Assembly (NCBI RefSeq): GCF_009720365.1
Contig: NZ_ML769314.1
Span: 735,264 to 799,263 of the forward strand
Source of the DNA: Catellatospora paridis
GTDB taxonomy: Bacteria > Actinomycetota > Actinomycetes > Mycobacteriales > Micromonosporaceae
Reading direction: 5' to 3'
Length of the DNA: 64,000 nt
The notes beneath the pieces were generated by a model. That model ran no database searches. It saw only the letters and a program-made list of their open reading frames with translations, and was not told where the DNA came from. Within the stretch, counting starts at the first letter, position 1. Each line of letters opens with the position of its first letter. This document shows positions 53,495 through 62,582 of the stretch, piece by piece. The position numbers and the translations under genes are program-made.

Positions 53495-54021
53495 AGGCCC
53501 TCACCGGCGTCCTCGCCGAGCGCCGCGAGCCGGTCACGCAGGCGGGCGGCCTCGGCCGGGTCCAGGCCGGGGATGGTCGCGTCGGAGGCCGCGGCGGCGG
53601 TGTGCAGCTGCACCGTGGCCAGGCCGAAGCCGCGCTCCAGCGGGCCGGCTACAACGTCGACGTACTGCATGCGGGCGTACGGCACGATCGACAGGTGCCG
53701 GACCATGCGGCCGTGCCGGACCAGCAGGTCGCGCTCCCGCTCGGCGTAGCCGTAGGAGCGGGCGGCGCGCACCGCCACCACGCCCCGCACCGCGGTGAGG
53801 ACCAGCACCGCGACGGCCGCGAACAGGGCCCAGCCGGAGCTGGTGAAGAACCAGATCACGGCGCAGACGGCGAGCATCAGCGCGGTGCTGATGGCGACAC
53901 GGGTGAGTTCCAGCGCCACCAGCCGCGACGAGACGGGCCGCCACGTCAGCTCGCCCGGCCACGGGTCGAGGGCGCTGCGGGCCGCGGTGGGCAGGGGTGC
54001 TTCCAGGCGCGGGTCGGTCAC
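53491..54021 (-). CDS. PH-domain membrane protein, YdbS-like
   Basis: A 176-residue protein with two membrane helices (ISTALMLAVCAVIWFFTSSG, then WALFAAVAVLVLTAV) followed by one bPH2 module: VRHGRMVRHLSIVPYARMQY and ERGFGLATVQLHTAAA. It fits the small YdbS partner of the YdbS-YdbT pair. Start GTG 54021; the stop overlaps the YdbT-like ATG, so the two are translated together. Confidence 0.9.
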   Translation of the reverse strand: MTDPRLEAPLPTAARSALDPWPGELTWRPVSSRLVALELTRVAISTALMLAVCAVIWFFTSSGWALFAAVAVLVLTAVRGVVAVRAARSYGYAERERDLLVRHGRMVRHLSIVPYARMQYVDVVAGPLERGFGLATVQLHTAAAASDATIPGLDPAEAARLRDRLAALGEDAGEGL

Positions 54022-54038
54022 GTTTCGACGATAGACGA

Positions 54039-54239
54039 TCAGGCCAGGGGCAGCGTCTCGCGCAGGAAGCCCCGCGCGGACAGGAAGTCGGCCAGGGTCT
54101 GGCGGTGCTCGTCGCACGCGAGCCAGGTCTTGCGCCGCTGCGGATCGTGCAGCTTCGGGTTGTTCCAGCGCAGCTCCCACGCGGCCGCGGCACGGCAGCC
54201 CTTGCGCGAGCAGATCAGGGGAGCCTCGGCCTCTAACAC
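54039..54239 (-). CDS. Small conserved zinc-ribbon-like protein of 66 aa
   Basis: A short protein from GTG 54239 with two metal-ligand-like pairs: CSRKGC near the N-terminus and WLACDEHR in the centre. The sequence WELRWNNPKLHDPQRRKTW between them is a characteristic of this conserved actinobacterial small family, sometimes labelled acetone carboxylase in databases without support. A structural zinc site is likely. It ends 17 bases before the YdbS-like start and is likely in the same operon. Confidence 0.8.
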   Translation of the reverse strand: MLEAEAPLICSRKGCRAAAAWELRWNNPKLHDPQRRKTWLACDEHRQTLADFLSARGFLRETLPLA

Positions 54240-54549
54240 GTCGTGGAGCCTACCCGCGGGACAGAAAAGCCCGAGCTCGGCTCGGGCTGCGTGATCTCGT
54301 ATGAAGTTGTTTGGGGATGTTTGGCGTGCCGGGCGGCCACGGGGGAAGCCGCCCGGCAACGCACGAATATTAACCACGTGCCGGGCGCGGAGGGAAGACC
54401 GTCGGAGCATCCGTTCGGATGAAATCAAACGCCGTGTCAAACAGGCTCGAACAGCCGAGGGTTTCGCCGGAATAACGGCACTATGCCGCATAAGTCGGCT
54501 GTTCATGCGAGGCTGAGGCAGGTCAGCAACCCGCCGGTAACGAGGAGCC
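54240..54549. other. 310-bp gap before moxR with two hairpins
   Basis: Holds the 8-bp hairpin AGCCCGAG/CTCGGGCT at 54268-54288, followed by TTTTC when read on the minus strand, and the 11-bp hairpin TGCCGGGCGGC/GCCGCCCGGCA at 54327-54358. Around the second hairpin the DNA is AT-rich (GAATATTAACC). Further on is CAAACGCCGTGTCAAACAGG and a modest AT stretch. It is probably a divergent promoter region with a leader RNA; no ORF looks real. Confidence 0.5.
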
Positions 54550-55614
54550 GTGGTGCAGCCCATCACCTACGACAATGCCGCCGGTCCCGCGCCGACCGGC
54601 GCCGCCGACGCCGGCCCCGCCACGGTCGCCACCCCCGCGCAGGACGCCACGCTGCTGGAACGCGCCCTGTTCGAGGTCAAGAAGGTGATCGTCGGCCAGG
54701 ACCGGCTGATCGAGCGCATGTTCGTGGCACTGCTGGCACGCGGGCACTGCCTGCTGGAGGGCGTGCCCGGGGTGGCCAAGACGCTGGCCGTGGAGACGCT
54801 GGCCACGGTGGTGGGCGGCTCGTTCGCCCGGGTGCAGTTCACGCCGGACCTGGTGCCCGCGGACATCGTCGGCACGCGCATCTACCGCACCGGCAGCGAG
54901 CGGTTCGACGTCGAACTGGGGCCGGTGTTCGTCAACTTCCTGCTCGCCGACGAGATCAACCGCGCGCCGGCCAAGGTGCAGTCGGCGCTGCTGGAGGTCA
55001 TGGCCGAGCGGCACGTGTCGCTGGGCGGGGTGACCCACACCGTGCCGGATCCGTTCCTGGTCATGGCCACCCAGAACCCGATCGAGCAGGAGGGCGTGTA
55101 CCCGCTGCCCGAGGCGCAGCGGGACCGCTTCCTACTGAAGGTGCTGGTGGGCTACCCGACCGACGTCGAGGAGCGGGAGATCGTCTACCGGATGGGCGTC
55201 GCGCCGCCGCGAGCGGTGCCGGTGCTCACCACCGAGGCGCTGCTCGGCCTGCAGGAACGCGCCGACCAGGTGTTCGTCCACAATGCTCTGATCGACTACT
55301 CGGTGCGGCTGGTGCTGGCCACGCGCGCCCCGGCCGACCACGGGCTGCCCGACATCGCGCGGCTCATCCAGTACGGCGCGAGCCCGCGCGCCTCGCTGGG
55401 CCTGGTGCGGGCCACCCGGGCGCTGTCGCTGCTGCGCGGGCGCGACTACGCATTGCCGCAGGACGTGCTCGACATCGCCCCGGACATCCTGCGCCACCGG
55501 CTGGTGCTCAGCTACGACGCGCTGGCCGACGAGATCCCCGCCGACTACGTCGTGGGGCGGGTGCTGGCCGCGGTGCCGCTGCCGTCGGTCGCCCCGCGGC
55601 AGCAGGCGACGTGA
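54550..55614 (+). CDS. moxR: MoxR family AAA+ ATPase
   Basis: A 354-residue AAA+ ATPase. Walker A is EGVPGVAKTL (about residue 75), Walker B is LLADEINRAPAKVQSALLEVM, sensor 1 is MATQNPIEQEG and the C-terminal lid contains GASPRASLGLVRA. MoxR ATPases act as chaperones that insert metals or mature partner proteins, typically with VWA proteins encoded next door, as here. The GTG at 54550 follows GAGGAGCC. It overlaps the DUF58 gene by GTGA. Confidence 0.95.
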   Translation: MVQPITYDNAAGPAPTGAADAGPATVATPAQDATLLERALFEVKKVIVGQDRLIERMFVALLARGHCLLEGVPGVAKTLAVETLATVVGGSFARVQFTPDLVPADIVGTRIYRTGSERFDVELGPVFVNFLLADEINRAPAKVQSALLEVMAERHVSLGGVTHTVPDPFLVMATQNPIEQEGVYPLPEAQRDRFLLKVLVGYPTDVEEREIVYRMGVAPPRAVPVLTTEALLGLQERADQVFVHNALIDYSVRLVLATRAPADHGLPDIARLIQYGASPRASLGLVRATRALSLLRGRDYALPQDVLDIAPDILRHRLVLSYDALADEIPADYVVGRVLAAVPLPSVAPRQQAT

Positions 55615-56558
55615 GCATGGCCGCGGCCGCACCGGAGCGAGCCGGTGGCGAGGCGGCGCTGCGGCGGCTGCAACTGCTGGTGAACCGGCGGCTGGACGGC
55701 CTGCTGCAGGGCGACTACCTGGGTCTGCTGCCCGGCCCGGGCAGCGAGGCGGGGGAGTCGCGGGAATACCGGTCGGGCGACGACGTGCGCCGGATGGACT
55801 GGCCGGTCACGGCCCGCACCACGGTGCCGCACGTGCGGCTGTCCGTGGCCGACCGGGAGCTGGAGACCTGGCTGGCCGTGGACCTGTCGCCCAGCCTCGA
55901 CTTCGGCACCGCCCGGATGCTCAAGCGCGACCTGGTGCTGGCGGCGACCGCGGCGATGACCCACCTGACCGTGCGCGGCGGCAACCGCGTCGGCGCGGTG
56001 ATCAACGCCGGTGGCCCCGAGCTGGTCCGCCGACCCGCCCGGCCGGGCCGCCGGGAGGCGCAGGGGCTGCTGCGCACGGTCGCCCGGCTGATCGAGGAGG
56101 GCGGCGCGGCGCGGGCCCGCCAGCGCCCCGCCGACAGCCTCGCGCCGCTGATCGAGGCCCTGAACAGCCCGCCGCGGCGGCGCGGACTGGCGGTGGTGAT
56201 CTCGGACTTCCTCGACCCGCCCGAGCGCTGGGCCTGGCAGCTGCGCAAGCTCGCCACCCGGCACGAGGTCCTCGCCGTCGAGGTGCTGGACCCGTGCGAG
56301 CTGGAACTGCCCGCGGCGGGGGTGCTCGAACTGCGCGACCCGGAGACCGGCGCGCGGCACGAGGTGCAGACCGGCGACCGGGACCTGCGCCGCCGCTACG
56401 CCCAGGCCGCCCAGCGGCAGCGGGAGCTGATCGCCGACGCGGTGCGCACCGCCGGGGCGCGCCAGGTGCGGCTGCGCACCGACTCCGACTGGCTGCTCGA
56501 CCTGGTGCGGTTCGTGGCCGCGCAACGTCACCGCCGTACCCGCGGGGGGAGCCGATGA
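55611..56558 (+). CDS. DUF58 domain protein
   Basis: A 315-residue protein with the DUF58 core: GESREYRSGDDVRRMDWPVTARTT, then a VWA-like part TWLAVDLSPSLDFGT and VVISDFLDPPERW. DUF58 proteins are conserved companions of MoxR ATPases. No membrane helix is present. The start GTG 55611 overlaps moxR, and its end overlaps the VWA gene by ATGA, giving a tight three-gene operon. Confidence 0.92.
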   Translation: MSMAAAAPERAGGEAALRRLQLLVNRRLDGLLQGDYLGLLPGPGSEAGESREYRSGDDVRRMDWPVTARTTVPHVRLSVADRELETWLAVDLSPSLDFGTARMLKRDLVLAATAAMTHLTVRGGNRVGAVINAGGPELVRRPARPGRREAQGLLRTVARLIEEGGAARARQRPADSLAPLIEALNSPPRRRGLAVVISDFLDPPERWAWQLRKLATRHEVLAVEVLDPCELELPAAGVLELRDPETGARHEVQTGDRDLRRRYAQAAQRQRELIADAVRTAGARQVRLRTDSDWLLDLVRFVAAQRHRRTRGGSR

Positions 56559-57514
56559 TCCGTTTCCTGGATCCGATGTGGCTGCTGGCGCTGATCCCGG
56601 TGCTCGCGCTGGCGGGCGCGTACGCCGCCCGGCATCTGCTGCGGCGTTTCCGCCGGGACACGGCGCTGCCGTTCAGCAACCTGGAACTGCTGCGCTCGCT
56701 GGTGCCCCGCGGGCTGGGCTGGCGGCGCCACGTGGCCGCCGGGCTCTTCCTGGCCGGGCTGTTCTCGCTGGTGGCGGCGCTGGCCCGACCGTCGATGGAG
56801 GTCGACGAGCCGCTGGAGCGGGCGACCATCATCCTGGCCATCGACGTGTCGCTGTCGATGCAGGCCGACGACGTGGAGCCGACCCGGATGGAGGCGGCGC
56901 AGCAGGCCGCCAAGCAGTTCGTGCAGGAGCTGCCCGCCTCGTACAACCTGGGGTTGGTGTCCTTCGCCAAGTCGGCGAACGTGCTGGTCTCTCCGGGCAA
57001 GGACCGCTCGGCGGTGAACGACGCGATCGACGCGCTGGAGCTGGCCGAGGCCACCGCGACCGGCGAGGCGGTGTTCACCTCGCTGGACGCGATCAAGGCG
57101 GTGCCCGACGCCGGGGCCGAGGGGCCGCCGCCGGCCCGGATCGTGCTGCTGTCCGACGGCTACCGCACCTACGGCCGAGCGATCGAGGACGCGGCCGCCG
57201 CGGCGGTCGAGGCGAACGTGCCGGTGACCACGATCGCCTTCGGCACCGACGCGGGCATGGTCGACATCGCCGGGCAGCTGCAGCGGGTGCCGGTGGACCG
57301 GCAGGCGCTGGCCGAACTGGCCGAGACGACGGGCGGCTTCTTCTACGAGGCGGCGTCGGCGGCCGAGCTGACCCAGGTGTACCAGGACATGGGCTCGTCG
57401 ATCGGGCACAAGCGGGTGCCCAAGGAGGTCTCGCAGTGGTTCGCCGGGGCGGCGCTGCTGCTGGGCCTCGGCGCGGGTGCGCTCAGCCTGCTGTGGACGT
57501 CACGCCTGCCCTGA
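56555..57514 (+). CDS. VWA domain membrane protein (BatA-like)
   Basis: A 319-residue protein. Two helices at the N-terminus (WLLALIPVLALAGAYAA and VAAGLFLAGLFSLVAALA) and one at the C-terminus (FAGAALLLGLGAGALSLLW) frame a von Willebrand A domain with the MIDAS motif AIDVSLSMQADD (D-x-S-x-S), a later Thr (EATATGEAVF) and LLSDGYRTYG. It is the usual third partner of MoxR and DUF58 and is probably the target of MoxR action. A long hairpin follows the stop. Confidence 0.93.
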   Translation: MIRFLDPMWLLALIPVLALAGAYAARHLLRRFRRDTALPFSNLELLRSLVPRGLGWRRHVAAGLFLAGLFSLVAALARPSMEVDEPLERATIILAIDVSLSMQADDVEPTRMEAAQQAAKQFVQELPASYNLGLVSFAKSANVLVSPGKDRSAVNDAIDALELAEATATGEAVFTSLDAIKAVPDAGAEGPPPARIVLLSDGYRTYGRAIEDAAAAAVEANVPVTTIAFGTDAGMVDIAGQLQRVPVDRQALAELAETTGGFFYEAASAAELTQVYQDMGSSIGHKRVPKEVSQWFAGAALLLGLGAGALSLLWTSRLP

Positions 57515-57531
57515 CGGGCGACGGTGTGCGC

Positions 57532-57588
57532 CTGCTCTGCACCCGTCCGCGCAACCATCGAGGTGTTGCGCGGGCGGGTGCAGAGCAG
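57532..57588. terminator. Long hairpin terminator after the MoxR operon
   Basis: Two 24-base arms, beginning CTGCTCTGCACCCGTCCGCG and ending the reverse CGGGTGCAGAGCAG, pair with a single mismatch around a 9-base loop CATCGAGGT. It lies 17 bases after the VWA gene and also faces the end of a small minus-strand gene. Confidence 0.85.
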
Positions 57589-57642
57589 AACCGGTGGGCA
57601 CGGCACGCCGGCGGCGTCGCGGGCGTGCGCTGCCGGTGCCGC

Positions 57643-57723
57643 TCAGCGGGAGACCAGCAGGAAGATGGCTCCGACCCAGGTCGCGGCGAGGGTGAAGCCC
57701 AGCGGGGCGAGGTAACGGCTCAT
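57643..57723 (-). CDS. 26-aa single-pass membrane peptide
   Basis: ATG 57723, preceded by CCGGAG six bases upstream, opens MSRYLAPLGF, then a hydrophobic stretch (TLAATWVGAIFLLV) ending SR and TGA at 57643. The peptide is one membrane helix with Arg at both ends. Codon bias and ribosome site support a real gene, and it lies downstream of another tiny ORF on the same strand. Function unknown. Confidence 0.5.
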   Translation of the reverse strand: MSRYLAPLGFTLAATWVGAIFLLVSR

Positions 57724-57875
57724 GACAACTCCGGTGACTGTGTTGTGCAGGCAACTACAGGGACACGCGGGTGAGTCATGACCAGGTCAAGGCACAGCCC
57801 TCCCAGCCGGCGGAAGCAGCACCGGCTCGGTTTTCGGCAGGAGGACGTGCGGGAATGCGAGATCAGGCGCGGGGA

Positions 57876-57932
57876 TCAGCGCGTTGCGGCTCGCAGGACC
57901 CGGCCATGACTCGGAGGATCGCTATCTCGCAT
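57876..57932 (-). CDS. 18-aa ORF with perfect ribosome site
   Basis: ATG 57932 opens MRDSDPPSHGRVLRAATR and stops at 57876. Upstream by five bases is AAGGAGGTGA, a full anti-SD match. The start codon lies in one arm of a perfect 9-bp inverted repeat (GATCGCTAT-GCGAG-ATAGCGATC), so the start can be hidden in a hairpin. This looks like a regulated leader peptide, perhaps for the membrane peptide 150 bases downstream. Confidence 0.4.
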   Translation of the reverse strand: MRDSDPPSHGRVLRAATR

Positions 57933-57940
57933 AGCGATCA
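57918..57940 (-). promoter_or_regulatory. Hairpin covering the start codon of the 18-aa ORF
   Basis: GATCGCTAT and ATAGCGATC, 9-bp perfect complements around GCGAG, take up the last bases of the ribosome site region and the first bases of the start codon. Such a structure can make translation depend on temperature, a ligand or a trailing ribosome. Seen in the sequence; function is inferred. Confidence 0.45.
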
Positions 57941-58126
57941 CCTCCTTAGGCCGAAATCCAGCTCGCAAACGTCGTGATCATACCGTATGGGCGATCGTGA
58001 TCCGCATCAGCCGTACCGGCAGGGTTTCCGTGTCCACCCGGACGGGTTAATTGGCGGAACTCCACAAAGATTATAGTCGGATTTAGTCACGCCCCCGTAC
58101 CCGCCGCCTTCCGGGCAGCGCCCTAG

Positions 58127-58876
<750 letters not shown>

Positions 58877-58922
58877 CGGCCCTTCACCACCGTGCTCGAC
58901 AAGAATCGAATGAGGAGTAGAC

Positions 58923-59684
58923 GTGCTGCTCGAAGGTAAGCGCATCCTGGTCACCGGCGTGATCACGGAGCAGTCGATCGCGTTCAACGTCGCGAAGATC
59001 GCTCAGGAGCAGGGCGCGACCGTGGTGCTGACCGGCTTCGGCCGCATGTCGCTGGTGGAGCGGATCGCCAAGCGGCTGCCCGTCACCGCGCCGGTGATCG
59101 AGCTGGACGCGACGAACCCGGAGCAGCTGGCGGCGCTCGCCGACAACGTGCGCGGATACGTCGACGGGCTCGACGGCGTGGTCCACTCGATCGGCTTCGC
59201 GCCGGCGACCGCGCTGGGCGGCACGTTCCTGCAGACGCCGTGGGAGGACGTGGCCACCGCGGTGCACGTGTCCACGTACTCGTACAAGGCGCTGGCCATG
59301 GCCACCCTGCCGCTGATGACCAACGGCGGTTCGATCGTCGGCCTGACCTTCGACGCGACCGTGGCCTGGCCGGTCTACGACTGGATGGGCGTGGCCAAGG
59401 CCGGCCTGGAGTCCGCCTCCCGCTACCTCGCCAACTACCTCGGCGACCAGGGCATCCGCAGCAACCTCGTGTCGGCCGGCCCGCTGCGCACGATGGCCGC
59501 CAAGTCGATCCCGGGCTTCGAGAAGTTCGAGGAGTCCTGGACCGAGCGCGCCCCGCTGGGCTGGAACCTCACCGACACCGCGCCCACCGCCAAGGCCGTC
59601 TGCGCGCTGCTGTCCGACTGGTTCCCCGCCACCACCGGCGAGATCATCCACGTCGACGGCGGCTACCACGCCCTCGGCGCCTGA
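58923..59684 (+). CDS. fabI: Enoyl-ACP reductase, InhA type
   Basis: A 253-residue NADH-dependent enoyl-ACP reductase that closes each FAS-II elongation round. The nucleotide site is VTGVITEQSIAF, the catalytic Tyr and Lys are in VYDWMGVAKAGLES, as in InhA, and the end DWFPATTGEIIHVDGGYHA is typical. It is closer in its features to the mycobacterial InhA than to the enterobacterial FabI. Start GTG 58923 after GAGGAG. Confidence 0.95.
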   Translation: MLLEGKRILVTGVITEQSIAFNVAKIAQEQGATVVLTGFGRMSLVERIAKRLPVTAPVIELDATNPEQLAALADNVRGYVDGLDGVVHSIGFAPATALGGTFLQTPWEDVATAVHVSTYSYKALAMATLPLMTNGGSIVGLTFDATVAWPVYDWMGVAKAGLESASRYLANYLGDQGIRSNLVSAGPLRTMAAKSIPGFEKFEESWTERAPLGWNLTDTAPTAKAVCALLSDWFPATTGEIIHVDGGYHALGA

Positions 59685-59704
59685 CGCGCCCGACGTATCC
59701 ACAG

Positions 59705-59739
59705 CTCAGGCCGCTTCCCACACCGGGGTGCGGCCTGAG
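59705..59739. terminator. Hairpin after fabI
   Basis: CTCAGGCCGC and GCGGCCTGAG are perfect 10-base complements with a 15-base loop, 20 bases after the fabI stop. A further weaker pair ACAGC/GCTGT lies outside. It would separate the fab genes from hemH, which has its own leaderless promoter. Confidence 0.65.
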
Positions 59740-59807
59740 CCCGTCCACGGGCTGTGACATGTCTGGGACGCCGGGTGGGCGATGTGTGGGCGGTCCGGGT
59801 GGGGTTC

Positions 59808-59813
59808 TAGCCT
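59808..59813 (+). promoter_or_regulatory. Leaderless-type -10 (TAGCCT) of hemH
   Basis: TAGCCT is followed by TTTACGC and the ATG at 59821. The 7-base distance and lack of a ribosome site point to transcription starting at the start codon. It is separate from the fab promoter. Confidence 0.45.
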
Positions 59814-59820
59814 TTTACGC

Positions 59821-60861
59821 ATGTACGACGCCTTCCTGCTGTTGTCGTTCGGCGGTCCGGAGCACCCCGACGAGGTGCTGCCGTTCCTGCACAACGTGAC
59901 GCGGGGGCGCGGCGTGCCCCCCGAACGGCTGGCCGAGGTGGCCGAGCACTACCTGCGCTTCGGCGGGGTGTCGCCGATCAACGAGCAGTGCCGGGAGCTG
60001 GTCGCCGCGATCCGGGCCGACTTCGCGGCCAACGCGCTGGACCTGCCGGTCTACTGGGGCAACCGGAACTGGCGGCCGATGCTGGCCGACACCCTGGCCC
60101 AGATGCGCGACCACGGCATCGAGCGCGCGGTGGCGCTGGCGACCAGCGCCTACGGGTCGTACTCGTCGTGCCGGCAGTACCTGCAGGACATCGCGTCGGC
60201 GCGGGCCGCGGTCGGGCCGCGCGCGCCGGTCGTGGACAAGCTGCGCCACTTCCACGACCACCCGGGTTTCGTCGAGCCGTTCGCCGACGCGGTCGCCGCG
60301 GCGCTGTCGACGCTGGACGTGACGCAGCATGAGAACACCCGCCTGGTGTTCACCGCGCACTCGATCCCGGTGTCCATGGCGGAGTCCAGCGGCCCCTGCG
60401 GCGGGCGCTACGAGGCGCAGTTACGGGAGACCGCGCGGCTGGTGGCCGAGCGGGGCGCGCCGGGCCTGGCCTGGGATCTGGTCTGGCAGAGCCGCTCGGG
60501 CGCGCCGCACATCCCGTGGCTGGAGCCCGACGTCAACGACCACCTGGAGGTGCTGGCCAAGGAGGGCGTGACCCAGGTGGTGGTCAGCCCGATCGGGTTC
60601 GTCTCCGACCACCTGGAGGTGCTGTGGGACCTCGACGAGGAGGCCGCGGCGACGGCCCGGCGGCTGGGCCTCGGGTTCGCCCGCGCGGGCACGCCGGGGG
60701 CCGATCCGCGCTTCGTGGCGATGGTGCGCGATCTCGTGCTGGAGCGGACGGCACCGGGCGGCCGGGAGCGGACCGCGCTCGGTAGGCTCGAACACTGGGA
60801 TGTCTGTGCGAGCAACTGCTGCCCGCCACCGGTGCGCAGCAACAGAGAGGGAACCCGATGA
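59821..60861 (+). CDS. hemH: Ferrochelatase (coproporphyrin type)
   Basis: A 346-residue ferrochelatase that puts iron into coproporphyrin III (actinobacterial pathway). The N-terminal YDAFLLLSFGGPEHPDEVLPF, the catalytic His in VFTAHSIPVSM and the Glu in SPIGFVSDHLEVLWDLDEE are present. The cysteines of the [2Fe-2S] cluster known from the mycobacterial enzyme are seen in SSCRQYL and the C-terminal WDVCASNCCP. That cluster would again depend on the suf genes here. It overlaps the HAD gene by ATGA. Confidence 0.95.
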   Translation: MYDAFLLLSFGGPEHPDEVLPFLHNVTRGRGVPPERLAEVAEHYLRFGGVSPINEQCRELVAAIRADFAANALDLPVYWGNRNWRPMLADTLAQMRDHGIERAVALATSAYGSYSSCRQYLQDIASARAAVGPRAPVVDKLRHFHDHPGFVEPFADAVAAALSTLDVTQHENTRLVFTAHSIPVSMAESSGPCGGRYEAQLRETARLVAERGAPGLAWDLVWQSRSGAPHIPWLEPDVNDHLEVLAKEGVTQVVVSPIGFVSDHLEVLWDLDEEAAATARRLGLGFARAGTPGADPRFVAMVRDLVLERTAPGGRERTALGRLEHWDVCASNCCPPPVRSNREGTR

Positions 60862-61673
60862 CCGACCGCAAGCCGATCGCCGCCTGGTTGACCGACATGG
60901 ACGGCGTACTGGTCCACGAGGGTGAGCCGGTGCCGGGCGCGCCGGAGTTCATCGGCCGGCTGCGGGCTGCGGGCGTGCCGTTCCTGGTGCTCACCAACAA
61001 CTCCATCTACACCCCGCGAGACCTGCACGCGCGCCTGACCCGGCTGGGCTTCGACCTGCCGGAGTCGGCGATCTGGACGTCGGCGCTGGCCACCGCGCAG
61101 TTCCTGGCCGACCAGCGGCCGGGCGGCACGGCGTACGTCATCGGCGAGGCGGGCCTGACCACGGCGCTGCACGCGGCGGGCTACATCATGACCGACTACG
61201 AGCCGGATTACGTGGTGCTGGGCGAGACCCGCAACTACAGCTTCGAGGCGATCACCACGGCGATCCGCCTGATCAACAAGGGCGCCCGCTTCATCTGCAC
61301 CAACCCCGACGCGACCGGACCGTCCAACGAGGGCGCGCTGCCCGCCGCGGGCTCGGTCGCCGCGCTGATCACGAAGGCCACCGGCATCGAGCCGTACTTC
61401 GTGGGCAAGCCGAATCCGATGATGATGCGCTCGGCGCTCAACAAGATCGGTGCGCATTCGGTGCAGGCTGCCATGATCGGCGACCGGATGGACACCGACG
61501 TGCTGTGCGGCCTGGAGGCCGGGCTGCACACCATCCTCGTGCTCACCGGCATCGCCACCAAGGCCGATATGGAGCGCTACCCCTACCGGCCCTCGCGGGT
61601 CATCAACTCCGTGGCGGACCTGATCGACGAGGTGGAGCCGTTGAAGGAAGCGGCGGAGGCCATGCCCGCCTGA
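60858..61673 (+). CDS. HAD-IIA hydrolase (NagD-like)
   Basis: A 271-residue HAD enzyme of subfamily IIA. Motif I is WLTDMDGVLVHEG (DxDxV), motif II is FLVLTNNSIYTPRDL, the motif III Lys is in FVGKPNPMMMRSAL and motif IV is AAMIGDRMDTDVLCGLEAG. The C2 cap lies at about 85-180. Such enzymes dephosphorylate ribo/nucleotide or sugar phosphates such as UMP. Its start overlaps hemH, so it is coupled to heme synthesis at least in expression. Confidence 0.93.
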   Translation: MTDRKPIAAWLTDMDGVLVHEGEPVPGAPEFIGRLRAAGVPFLVLTNNSIYTPRDLHARLTRLGFDLPESAIWTSALATAQFLADQRPGGTAYVIGEAGLTTALHAAGYIMTDYEPDYVVLGETRNYSFEAITTAIRLINKGARFICTNPDATGPSNEGALPAAGSVAALITKATGIEPYFVGKPNPMMMRSALNKIGAHSVQAAMIGDRMDTDVLCGLEAGLHTILVLTGIATKADMERYPYRPSRVINSVADLIDEVEPLKEAAEAMPA

Positions 61674-61709
61674 CGGACGGCGAGCCGTGCGCGTCCGCGC
61701 CCGTCCGCC

Positions 61710-62492
61710 TCAGCCCTCGAACGGGGCGTTGCAGGCGGCCATCAGGGCGGCCCGGCAAGCGCCGGCGAGAGGGCGCAGCGCTTCGTCGCGCTGCTGGGCC
61801 TCGAAGCTGTTCAGCGCCCCGCCCGGGGCGGCCTGACCGGCCAGGGTCAGCACCCGGTCCAGCACGCAGGCGCGGGCGTAGAGCCGCCGCGCCCGCGGGT
61901 CGTAGCCCGGGGGCAGGTCGGTCTCGGCGTCGGGCTTGCGCAGCGCCTGCAGCGCCCCGGCCAGCTCCGGGCGCCACTGCGCCACGTCCAGGCGGACCAG
62001 CCGGGTGGTGGTCTCGGTCAGCGCGAGGCTGAGCGCGCCGTCGGCCTCGCGCACCCCGGGCAGCTGCGCGCTCGGGGCCTCGGGCAGCTCGAACGCCCGC
62101 CACAGCACCGTGGTGAAGGTGACGCCCGAGCCCGAGGTGTGCCGCCGTTCCTCGGGCACCAGCCCGAGCCGGCTGGCGATGACGCCCTCCCCGCTGACCA
62201 GGGCGTGGCTCGTGAACGGGCCGGGACCGGGCAGCCCGCGCGGGTCGCCGGGCGCGGGCAGCACCAGCCGGATCTCGTCGGGGTGCAGCTTGGCCAGCGC
62301 GGGCAGCGCCTCGCGCAGCTCGACCTCCTCGCGCCACTGGCCGGGCAGGTCGCGCACGTGCTGCTCCTCCTCGGCGGTCAGGTCGTCGAGGATCTCGTCG
62401 AAGGACACCAGTCCGGCGCGCCAGGCCCGGGTCCACGCGACGAAGCGGGCGGACCGGCGCGTGGTCAGGGTCACCTGCGCTGCGGGGGACAT
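61710..62492 (-). CDS. Conserved hypothetical protein
   Basis: A 260-residue soluble protein. It begins with a helical part rich in Glu and Arg (EILDDLTAEEEQHVRDLPGQ), has a central beta-rich domain (IRLVLPAPGDPRGLPGPGPF, then GVTFTTVLWRAFELPE) and a helical end with CVLDRVLTLAGQ. No catalytic motif stands out and no membrane segment is present. Codon bias supports a real gene. Divergent from the DUF3097 gene. Function unknown. Confidence 0.7.
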   Translation of the reverse strand: MSPAAQVTLTTRRSARFVAWTRAWRAGLVSFDEILDDLTAEEEQHVRDLPGQWREEVELREALPALAKLHPDEIRLVLPAPGDPRGLPGPGPFTSHALVSGEGVIASRLGLVPEERRHTSGSGVTFTTVLWRAFELPEAPSAQLPGVREADGALSLALTETTTRLVRLDVAQWRPELAGALQALRKPDAETDLPPGYDPRARRLYARACVLDRVLTLAGQAAPGGALNSFEAQQRDEALRPLAGACRAALMAACNAPFEG

Positions 62493-62582
62493 GCCGACCA
62501 GGGTACGTGCTGTTCCTGGGGTTTGTCCCGGACCGGCGCGTCATTGAGCGCGGAACGCGCGCGCGGACTAGGGTGCCGTCGC

